This document shows, piece by piece, positions 57,644 to 64,000 of a stretch of DNA of 64,000 nt. The notes under the pieces are model-generated. The model did not search any database. It was given only the letters and a program-made list of their open reading frames with translations, and was not told the DNA's origin. The stretch is taken from the NCBI GenBank assembly GCA_013151645.1, contig JAADHU010000010.1:1-64000 (forward strand), written 5' to 3'. Origin of the DNA: Gammaproteobacteria bacterium (GTDB taxonomy: Bacteria; Pseudomonadota; Gammaproteobacteria; Steroidobacterales; Woeseiaceae). Position numbers and translations under genes: made by a program. Numbering within the stretch: position 1 is the first letter of the stretch; the number at the start of each line of letters is the position of its first letter.

Positions 57644-57761
57644 GACAGGGACGAACGGCACGTGTCGAGTGGAAAATACCGTATGTGAGTGGCCATAAAG
57701 GTTTGCACAGCGTAACCACAGGCCGTTACTCGACGACTTGGTAAATATGTTTTTTGCGTGT

Positions 57762-57838
<77 letters not shown>

Positions 57839-58159
57839 TCTTTCTTTTCTTTGTGTTGGTGTTGGCAAGTTCGCCCCTCACGCACACTGTCTACGCTCTG
57901 TCGCCTAGAATGGATAATGCGTTCAGCTGTTCTCTCAAATTCAGCTAAGAACTCTGTGCCGAGATTCGTTCGCTGAGAATTGTAATAATTTACGCAAGCT
58001 TCGAGCTCTATCGAGATAGCCCGCTAACGTTCTAGCTAACTTGCGCCAAGTATCTGGCGCAGTTCGTGCAATTGAAAATATGAACCACCGTGCACGAACT
58101 GTGACAGATACTGCCCGGCGGCAAGTTCAGCGATTTGTTAGGCGGACCCTGCCTCGTCG
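57839..58159. other. 321-bp gap between tRNA and SnoaL-like gene, holding an attC-like site
   Basis: The first 170 bp after the tRNA is T-rich (TCTTTCTTTTCTTT at the start) with nothing recognisable. The part from about 58022 to 58143 is the attC-like hairpin listed separately. Confidence 0.6.
58022..58143 (-). repeat. Integron attC-like recombination site
   Basis: A long three-block hairpin: AACTTGC (58038-58044) with GCAAGTT (58121-58127), AGTATCTG (58049-58056) with CAGATACT (58105-58112) and CAGTTCGTGCA (58060-58070) with TGCACGAACTG (58091-58101). On the minus strand it starts with GCCTAAC (R'' type RYYYAAC), 16 nt after the stop codon of the SnoaL-like gene, as in gene cassettes. The far end, GTTAGCT or GTTAGCG, is only a partial match to GTTRRRY. 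No integrase gene is near. Confidence 0.55.
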
Positions 58160-58525
58160 TTACGGTTGCGCCTTCGTTCCCTGATGAAATATTAGACGCC
58201 ATTCGTTGTTCCGCTGCTGCCAAATAGAAGTCCGTAGTGAAGTAGCAGTATCTTCTTCGCCCACTCGCCAGGACCGGTAAGTCATAAGCACCGCATCGTC
58301 GCCGACATGGCGAACCCGGACAGAGTCGATCTCAATATCGAAAATTGGCGATTCGAGCAACTCTCGCACTATTTCGTCTTTCGACCAGACGCGACCTGAG
58401 CTCGCAAATTCGACGAACTCTTCTGCCAACAGAGCATTCAATTCTTCACGAGACTTTCTCGTCGCATGCGTCAGCAATCTACGTTCTAGCGTTTCTACTG
58501 CTGCAAGTTGTGCATCTTGCGTCAC
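58160..58525 (-). CDS. SnoaL-like / DUF4440 small protein, possible gene cassette
   Basis: A 121-residue protein of the NTF2-like (SnoaL/DUF4440) fold: TLERRLLTHATRKSREELNA, LLAEEFVEFASSGRVWSKDE and the C-terminal TSIWQQRNNEWRLIFHQGT show the helix-sheet pattern. These domains bind small ligands or act as isomerases or hydrolases; the substrate is unknown. The start is GTG 58525. Its 3' end is followed directly by the attC-like hairpin, so it resembles an integron gene cassette. The gene lies alone on the minus strand between tRNA-Ile2 and an XRE gene. Its codon use was not measured. Confidence 0.75.
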   Translation of the reverse strand: MTQDAQLAAVETLERRLLTHATRKSREELNALLAEEFVEFASSGRVWSKDEIVRELLESPIFDIEIDSVRVRHVGDDAVLMTYRSWRVGEEDTATSLRTSIWQQRNNEWRLIFHQGTKAQP

Positions 58526-58904
58526 GGTTGCGGTCTGCCTGACTTTAGTTCGTGAACGAGAGAGTTGAAAATACCATGGATGGTTTTTTCAACAGACTGT
58601 TAGGCATGTTCATACAGTTTTTACCTAACAGGGACGTCCCGCCGCATCGCCTACGATTGCTCCATCATCAAATTTATCGAAGGCTAAAACGGCGAACCCC
58701 TTTCAATCGGCCGAAAAACATGCAGTATTCCACCGGCCATTAACCGAACACTGCGCGCGCGAGACAACGGTTGCCGTTTCCCCGGCGGCACCAACCCTCA
58801 CTGGCGTATCACTGTCACACCATTGACGCATACATGACGTTGTCCGTGACAGGGATTCCGCAAGATACTGGGTTCCTGTTCACCATCCCCAGAGGAACCG
58901 TATA
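58526..58904. other. 379-bp intergenic region with inverted repeats
   Basis: No convincing gene. There is a 14-bp near-perfect inverted repeat at 58564-58593 (centre GG) and an inverted pair CTGTTAGG (58597-58604) / CCTAACAG (58624-58631). GTTAGGC and ACCTAAC within these resemble integron core boxes. An open frame 58552-58743 is not protein-like enough to call. Confidence 0.5.
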
Positions 58905-59333
58905 ATGGACATCATGATCAATTCTGAACTCGTCAAAAAACTTCGCAAACAGGCATCCTGGTCACAGGATCAACTGGCGGCGATTGCCGGGATAAGCCTG
59001 CGAACAGTCCAGCGCGTGGAGAAAGAAGGCGCATGCGCACTGGAATCGAGAAAAGCGTTGGCATCCGCGTTCGGAATCAACGCGACAGATCTCGAACTGG
59101 ACAGCGAAGCGATTGACGTCGCAGTTCACCGCCAGCGAGGCCGGAAATACGGCTATGCAGGCGCGATCATCGGCTTGATCGGCGCCTACAGCGGCATATC
59201 CCTGGATCTTGCCAACGGTGGAATGTCCCTCGGCATGGCGGGTGCATTTTACGGCGGAGTCGGTGCGGTTTTTGGTGCCAGTTGCGCCGCTATTGGCTGG
59301 CGATCCGACAAACGCTCACGCAGGCTGGAATAG
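58905..59333 (+). CDS. XRE-family DNA-binding protein with membrane anchor
   Basis: A 142-residue protein with an N-terminal helix-turn-helix (WSQDQLAAIAGISLRTVQRV, about residues 18-37) and a glycine-rich C-terminal half with two hydrophobic segments (about 79-99 and 108-128). The HTH is like XRE/Cro repressors; the membrane part suggests a sensor or tethered regulator. ATG 58905 follows GAGGAACC. A second ATG four codons on could also start it. It diverges from the SnoaL-like gene and converges with the GH3 gene. I do not recognise its exact family. Confidence 0.75.
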   Translation: MDIMINSELVKKLRKQASWSQDQLAAIAGISLRTVQRVEKEGACALESRKALASAFGINATDLELDSEAIDVAVHRQRGRKYGYAGAIIGLIGAYSGISLDLANGGMSLGMAGAFYGGVGAVFGASCAAIGWRSDKRSRRLE

Positions 59334-59380
59334 GTCGCCGCACTCGCAGTGGACTCGGCCAGGCGTCCCCGCGGGGACGC

Positions 59381-61270
59381 TTATTCATACCGCAAACCGA
59401 ATCCCAATGGGAAAAGCGGGTCCCGGCTATCAGACGGAACATCCGGCTGCTGATCGCGCACCGCTTGCATTGACGACGGCATTTCAAACGGCAGCTTGCC
59501 CTCCGGCCTGCCCTCGCCGAACAGCACTTCGACCACCGCCTGGTCGCTGGCACCGTACTCAATGATGACGGCCGCGGCACTTGCCGAAATATCAGGAATG
59601 ACGGCAGGTCTGTCCAGATACAAAACGACGATAGTCGGCACTGCCGCGGCAAGGCTAAGAACGGCGGCTTTCTCTTCGCCTTTGAAATCGAGATCGCCGT
59701 GGTGAAACGTTCTCGCAATCGGGTTCTCAGTCTCGACCGGGTACCAGGGAGTGTCCAGTCGCACGATTGCAAAGTCTGCCTCCCCGGGCGTATCCACGAC
59801 GGTGGCATGTTCGGCGAACACGGCTTCATCCATCCCTCGCAAATATACTCGAAGACCGGAATCGGTCAGCGGCAAGATCGGCTGATCAATTGATGAACCG
59901 TTCTTCAACAATGTCATCGCCCTTACCTGGCTTTCGTGCCCCAATCGTTGTGCGGCGACCTTGCCCACTCGATCAGCAACCGCGTCAACATCGACAAACG
60001 GATCATCGAACAGTCCAAGCTCGAACTTTTGCCGCAGAATACGACGTACCGACTGGTCAATTCGCTCTTCCGCTATCTGCCCGGTTTCCACCAGCGTCAC
60101 GATATGCTCCGGACAGCGCTCACCGCCGAACTGATCGACACCGGCATCCAGCGCCCGCTTGACCCGTTCCACCTCGCTTAGCGATTCCACCCCCCATGCC
60201 CGCGCCGGCCAGAGAATATCGCCAACGTAGATATCGCTGATAACGCCCCAGTCTGTGCACACGACGCCATCGAATTGATACTTGTCGCGAAGCAATCCAG
60301 AGATGATGTCCTTGTTAAAGGCCATCGCAACATCCGCTCCCGTTTGCCCGACCGGTACGCCGTAATAAGGCATGATGGATGCAGCTCCGGCCTTGATCGC
60401 CGCCTCGAATGGAATGAGGTGATAGTCAAACTGGCCTCCCGGGTAGACTTGGCCTTTCTGGAACGGAAAATGCGGATCCAGACCGTCTTGCTGCGGTCCG
60501 CCGCCGGGAAAGTGTTTCACCATGGTCGCCACACTGTTTGCGGACAAGGTTTGGCCCTGCAAGCCTTGTATATAGCGAGTCACTATCCTGGCCGTCAATT
60601 CGGCGTCCTCACCGAATCCACCGCTGATACGCGCCCATCTTGGCTCCGTAGCCAGATCGATCTGCGGGTGCAGCGCCAGTCGAATGCCAACAGCAACGTA
60701 TTCCTCGCGAACGATATTGGCGAAGCGTTCGATCAGATCCATGTCGCCGATCGCTGCAAGCCCCAGAGGCTCTGGAAACTGGCTGAAACCGCGCGCGTTA
60801 AAGGAAAAAATACTATTGCTAAAATGATGGCGAGGATCTGACGCAATCGTCACCGGAATTCCCAGACGCGTATTTTCCACGACGTATCGCTGCAATCGAT
60901 TGGACCAATGCGCGAATATCGACAGATCTTCCGGTATGCCCCACAAATTGAAGTGATTCATACGGTTCAAATCAATATTGACGATTGCAGCGTGTCGTTC
61001 CTCGCCGCTATCGGGCTTGAAGACCAACGTTGCATCGTCATTCACGATCGCTCGATAAATAAACATGAGGCCGGCTTTTTCTTCCAGCGTCATGCGCGCG
61101 AGCAGGTCCTCGACGCGCCGATCGATCGGCTGCTGATCGTCTTCGTAGACATCCCGCACAGAGTTCCTGTTCAGATCGCGGTAGCTATGCGCATCTGGCA
61201 TGCAGCTTCCCAATGTGACAAGAAAAACCAGCAACCATGCTGAATTTCGAAATCCGAACCTTGTCGTCAT
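59381..61270 (-). CDS. Glycoside hydrolase family 3 lipoprotein
   Basis: Predicted beta-glucosidase or related exo-hydrolase. A lipobox ending LGSC (Cys23) suggests a membrane-anchored lipoprotein. The GH3 barrel has KHFPGGGPQQDG and the nucleophile Asp in VCTDWG. A second alpha/beta domain follows, ending GASDQAVVEVLFGEGRPEGK and PFEMP. NagZ-type enzymes have KHFPGHG and are shorter, so this is the broad-specificity type. Its 629 residues are typical. It lies alone on the minus strand and may serve use of plant or algal glucans. Confidence 0.88.
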   Translation of the reverse strand: MTTRFGFRNSAWLLVFLVTLGSCMPDAHSYRDLNRNSVRDVYEDDQQPIDRRVEDLLARMTLEEKAGLMFIYRAIVNDDATLVFKPDSGEERHAAIVNIDLNRMNHFNLWGIPEDLSIFAHWSNRLQRYVVENTRLGIPVTIASDPRHHFSNSIFSFNARGFSQFPEPLGLAAIGDMDLIERFANIVREEYVAVGIRLALHPQIDLATEPRWARISGGFGEDAELTARIVTRYIQGLQGQTLSANSVATMVKHFPGGGPQQDGLDPHFPFQKGQVYPGGQFDYHLIPFEAAIKAGAASIMPYYGVPVGQTGADVAMAFNKDIISGLLRDKYQFDGVVCTDWGVISDIYVGDILWPARAWGVESLSEVERVKRALDAGVDQFGGERCPEHIVTLVETGQIAEERIDQSVRRILRQKFELGLFDDPFVDVDAVADRVGKVAAQRLGHESQVRAMTLLKNGSSIDQPILPLTDSGLRVYLRGMDEAVFAEHATVVDTPGEADFAIVRLDTPWYPVETENPIARTFHHGDLDFKGEEKAAVLSLAAAVPTIVVLYLDRPAVIPDISASAAAVIIEYGASDQAVVEVLFGEGRPEGKLPFEMPSSMQAVRDQQPDVPSDSRDPLFPLGFGLRYE

Positions 61271-61470
61271 GCCACCGTTTCCTCTGCTTGCATTGGTACC
61301 GGGGAGGATACCCGCCTCACCGGCGCGCGTGGTTAATCCTTCCGCCGATCGAGACAGTGTACTCCGTCGAGATTTGCGTAACCGGTTCAGGGAGACGTCT
61401 TGCGTTCACGACAATCGCGCCCTACGATAAGTTGTCGTCGGACAGTCCGTTGGCGCTTTGGAGCACTACT

Positions 61471-61803
61471 GTGGAAGAACTCACATTCCTTGTAAAAGGG
61501 TCAGCAACCAAACCGTATGAGGTCACTTTCATCAAAGACGGCAACAGTTTGACCGCCTTGTGCGACTGCCCCGCGGGCCAGTTCGGTAACTCGTGCAAAC
61601 ATCGCATTGCCATCATGGATGGCGATGCGACCGCCATATCCGGCCGCAATGCCGATCAGGCATCCAGGATCGTCGAATGGTTGGCCGGGACCGATGTGGA
61701 GGCCGCACTGACGGAAATGCGTCAGGCGGAAAAAGACCCGGAGAAGACAAAAGCAGACGTTGCCAACCTTAAGAAGAAGCTGGCCAAGGCGATGAATAGC
61801 TAA
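61471..61803 (+). CDS. SWIM zinc-finger small protein
   Basis: A 110-residue protein with a complete SWIM site [14 protein letters not shown] (Cys31, Cys33, Cys42, His44). SWIM domains bind DNA or protein and occur in SWI2/SNF2-type and recombination-related proteins. The C-terminal part is a charged helix ([18 protein letters not shown], then KKKLAKAM). GTG 61471 is the likely start, with GGAG 7 bp upstream; a longer in-frame reading overlaps the GH3 promoter region. Its stop overlaps the next ATG (TAATG), so it forms an operon with yaiI and the RidA gene. Function is not assigned. Confidence 0.75.
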   Translation: MEELTFLVKGSATKPYEVTFIKDGNSLTALCDCPAGQFGNSCKHRIAIMDGDATAISGRNADQASRIVEWLAGTDVEAALTEMRQAEKDPEKTKADVANLKKKLAKAMNS

Positions 61804-62258
61804 TGGAGATCTGGGTGGATGCGGACGCATGTCCCGTGGTCATCAAGAGTATCCTGTTCAAGGCGGCCGAACGAACGCACGTACAAACCACGCTGGTTGC
61901 GAACCAGCCCATCCATGTACCGCGGTCACCCTACATCAAGACGATTCAAGTCGGATCCGGATTCGATGTGGCCGATCAGGAAATCGTCAAACGGCTTAGC
62001 GCCGGCGATCTCGTCATTACGGCCGACATTCCCCTGGCTGCCGAGGTCATCGAAAAAGGGGCAAACGCCCTGAATCCACGTGGCGAATTGTACTCAGAAG
62101 ATACGATCAAGGCCCGCCTGAATGTTCGTGATTTCATGGACACTCTGCGCGCCAGCGGAATACAAACAGGGGGCCCGCCTGCACTGAGCCAGACGGACCG
62201 AAAAAACTTTTCGAATCACCTGGATCAGTTGCTAACGAAGCACATGAGGAACCAGTAG
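61803..62258 (+). CDS. yaiI: YaiI/YqxD (DUF188) family protein
   Basis: Small conserved protein of unknown function with a PIN-like fold. [20 protein letters not shown], then the central [13 protein letters not shown] and [14 protein letters not shown], are family marks. The N-terminal Asp residues resemble a metal site of nucleases, but activity is not shown. Its 151 residues are normal. It overlaps the SWIM gene by one base and lies 1 bp before the RidA-family gene. Confidence 0.92.
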   Translation: MEIWVDADACPVVIKSILFKAAERTHVQTTLVANQPIHVPRSPYIKTIQVGSGFDVADQEIVKRLSAGDLVITADIPLAAEVIEKGANALNPRGELYSEDTIKARLNVRDFMDTLRASGIQTGGPPALSQTDRKNFSNHLDQLLTKHMRNQ

Positions 62259-62259
62259 C

Positions 62260-62658
62260 ATGCCACGAAAGTTAATTTCGAGCGGTTCGGAATTTGAATC
62301 CAAAATCGGCTATTCCAGAGCAGTGCTGGATGGCCAATACGTATTCGTATCGGGCACAACGGGTTATGACTACGAATCCATGTCGATTTCCGACGATGTC
62401 GTGGAACAGGCGGAGCAGTGTTTCAGGAATATCGAAAGTGCGCTCGTCGAAGCCGGAAGCAACTTGAACGACATTGTTCGCATTCGCTACATATTGCCAG
62501 ACAAGGCGGATTTCGAACCGTGCTGGCCGGTCTTTCAGAAATTTCTGGGCACCGCCCGTCCCGCAGCAACCATGTTTGTGGCCGGGCTGCTTGACGAAGC
62601 AATGAAACTTGAAATTGAGGTTACCGCGAGAAGCAAAAACACCACACACGCAGTCTAG
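62260..62658 (+). CDS. RidA/YjgF family protein lacking the usual catalytic Arg
   Basis: Member of the YjgF/Rid fold of 132 residues. RidA proteins with enamine/imine deaminase activity carry an Arg (Arg105 in E. coli) in a PARS-type motif. Here the matching segment reads RPAATMFVAGL, so the Arg is replaced by Ala. The protein may therefore bind a ligand without deamination, as in several other Rid subfamilies. It lies directly downstream of yaiI and shares its operon. A REP-like palindrome follows. Confidence 0.88.
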   Translation: MPRKLISSGSEFESKIGYSRAVLDGQYVFVSGTTGYDYESMSISDDVVEQAEQCFRNIESALVEAGSNLNDIVRIRYILPDKADFEPCWPVFQKFLGTARPAATMFVAGLLDEAMKLEIEVTARSKNTTHAV

Positions 62659-62709
62659 AGCGGGTTTTCGATGGCGTCGACTGCGATGGAAAATATCAAA
62701 GTACGTGGT

Positions 62710-62781
62710 GGTCGCGCCTCAGGTGACGCTCCTATAATTTCTCCATTGGCACTGCTGCTGCAGCATGCCTTGCGCGCGACC
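62710..62781. repeat. REP-like palindrome, copy 2
   Basis: Left arm GGTCGCGCCTCAGGTGACGC then TCCTATA and right end GCGCGACC enclose a core with CATTGGCACTGCTGC. The left arm matches copy 1 at 57574-57643; the right arm is more diverged. It lies between two convergent genes (RidA homologue and tldD). Confidence 0.7.
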
Positions 62782-62813
62782 GGGCTTCAGGGCGCCTCCC
62801 GGCGAAACAGCCG

Positions 62814-64000
62814 TCAGATGGTTTGAACAGCAAGACCGGATACCAGCACCGTCGGCATGCCGTGCGACACGGGCACGGTCTGACCGTTCTTGCCACAGGT
62901 CCAGCCACCTTTATCAAGTCGTGAGTCGTTCGCGACCATCGTGATGTTGCGCAACGTGTCGGGACCGTTGCCAAGCAGATTAAAATCCCGCACGGGCATG
63001 AGGATTTTTCCCTTTTCGACCAACCAGCCGTTTTTGATCGTGAACGTATAGTCGCCGGCGCCGAGTTGCACGCGGCCAGTGGTATAAGTCTCGGCGATAA
63101 TTCCGCGGCCCATTCTGGCCATTAGTTCGTCACGTTCGTAGGCACCGTCGTCCATGAAGGTGCAGGACATTCTTGGCATCGGCGCGTGCCGATAAGACTC
63201 TCGCCTGCCGGAACCCGTTGTCGGCACGCCGTACTGTCGCGCGCTCAGACTGTCGTGGAGATAGGATCGCAACACGCCTTTCTCTACCAATACCGTGCGT
63301 CCACATTCATTGCCTTCATCATCGTAGTTCAACGCACCTCGCTCATTCGGCACAGTGCCCTGATCCACAATGTTGACGGATGTGTCGGCTATTCGCTTGT
63401 CGAGCATATCGGCATAGGTGCTTTTGCCGTCACGGTTGAAGTCGGCTTCCAGGCTGTGGCCAATGGCTTCATGCAATAACACGCCGCTGGTTCCAGCCGC
63501 CAGCATGACGGGCATGTCACCGGACGGTGGACGCCTCGAATCGAATAACCGTAACGTCCGGTCAACGGCTTCTCCGGTCATCTCGTCAATGCGTTCATCC
63601 GTGTACCAGGACACATCTGCCCGCGCTGCGATATTCGCAAAACCCGATTGAGACTCACCACCGCGGGTTGCGCTGACCTGCGCGCTCAGGCGCGTCATGG
63701 GCCGGTGGTCATACACCAGATGCCCGTCCAACGTCGCAATGAGAATGCGCTCATCGGTATCGGACCAGGAGACCGTAACGTCCTTCACGGCAGGGTCCGC
63801 ACTGCGTGCCTTGCTGTCAACACGCTGTAGCACCGGCCGTTTCCGGTCTTGCGCGATATCGGACCAGTCGATTTGTGTCACATAGGCGCGTCCGGCCGCT
63901 TTGGCGACAAAGGTACCGGGAACAACTGCCTCACCCGTCATCGACGATGCGGCCAATCTTGCGGTAGCCAACATGCCGTCGAGTGACAAGTCCTCGGTAA
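62814..64000 (-). CDS. tldD: Metalloprotease TldD (truncated by window edge)
   Basis: Large subunit of the TldD/TldE zinc protease that cleaves unfolded peptides and matures microcin B17 or letD. The zinc motif HEAIGH lies in TSGVLLHEAIGHSLEADFNR. The C-terminal GAGDYTFTIKNGWLVEKGKI and the last VSGLAVQTI are typical. About 395 residues are inside the window; the family is near 480, and the reading frame is still open at the right edge, so the true start is beyond it. A TTG at 63989 is not the real start. The partner tldE (pmbA) is not in the window. Confidence 0.93.
   Translation of the reverse strand, partial: TEDLSLDGMLATARLAASSMTGEAVVPGTFVAKAAGRAYVTQIDWSDIAQDRKRPVLQRVDSKARSADPAVKDVTVSWSDTDERILIATLDGHLVYDHRPMTRLSAQVSATRGGESQSGFANIAARADVSWYTDERIDEMTGEAVDRTLRLFDSRRPPSGDMPVMLAAGTSGVLLHEAIGHSLEADFNRDGKSTYADMLDKRIADTSVNIVDQGTVPNERGALNYDDEGNECGRTVLVEKGVLRSYLHDSLSARQYGVPTTGSGRRESYRHAPMPRMSCTFMDDGAYERDELMARMGRGIIAETYTTGRVQLGAGDYTFTIKNGWLVEKGKILMPVRDFNLLGNGPDTLRNITMVANDSRLDKGGWTCGKNGQTVPVSHGMPTVLVSGLAVQTI

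Noticed and set aside
58552-58743. 64-codon frame with PHRLRLLHHQIYRRL-like sequence
   Set aside because: No convincing ribosome site, no family match, and it overlaps inverted repeats.

Overview
The window is a stretch of bacterial chromosome with G+C in the mid-to-high 50s, dense coding on both strands and almost entirely housekeeping content. LPS genes (waaA, hldE), a split class II ribonucleotide reductase (NrdJa/NrdJb), the rpsU-dnaG-rpoD macromolecular synthesis cluster followed by a CAU-anticodon tRNA, a periplasmic DegQ-type protease and a soluble lytic transglycosylase point to a gammaproteobacterium. A PPi-dependent phosphofructokinase next to a membrane pyrophosphatase suggests an environmental, probably marine or sediment, lineage. 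This placement is inferred from gene content, not from a search.

Layout. 1-9.4 kb: a repeat at the left edge, mgtE, a patatin-like lipase, an exported Bcp-type peroxiredoxin, then a minus-strand run read pyk > penicillin-acylase-like > MoxR ATPase > CoxE-like VWA protein. 9.4-17.8 kb: PhoX-like phosphatase, tkt-gap-pgk (minus) and metK-ahcY (plus, S-adenosylmethionine cycle). 18-26.7 kb: cpdA-like phosphodiesterase with a TraB/GumN protein, an unrecognised membrane-anchored protein bracketed by two copies of a long palindromic repeat, rubredoxin, hemL, a Lon-substrate-domain protein with mpl, a membrane protein, rnd and adk. 26.8-32.8 kb: pfp and hppA (pyrophosphate energy metabolism), a clear terminator, and a PAS-GGDEF-EAL protein. 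33.3-40.8 kb: tolC behind a perfect 22-bp palindrome, waaA-hldE, nrdJab with an NrdR-like box. 41.4-57.8 kb: degQ, slt, a lipoprotein metallopeptidase, cca, a beta-barrel-like protein with uppP and a MidA-type methyltransferase, folM/folK/folB, tsaD, rpsU-yqeY-dnaG-rpoD and tRNA-Ile2(CAU). 57.8-64 kb is the most accessory part: an integron attC-like hairpin behind a SnoaL-like gene, an XRE-plus-membrane protein, a GH3 glycosidase, a SWIM mini-protein with YaiI and a RidA homologue, and the edge-truncated tldD.

How the genes work together. tkt-gap-pgk-pyk serve central carbon flow, and pfp plus hppA let pyrophosphate replace ATP at the phosphofructokinase step and drive proton pumping. metK-ahcY make and recycle the methyl-donor cofactor. 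waaA, hldE, mpl, uppP and slt build and recycle the envelope. folB/folK/folM handle pterins. No defence system, prophage, CRISPR array or complete insertion sequence was seen. The least explained features are the palindrome-bracketed gene at 19.7-20.7 kb, the attC-like element at 58.0-58.1 kb and the operator-like palindrome at 33.36 kb.
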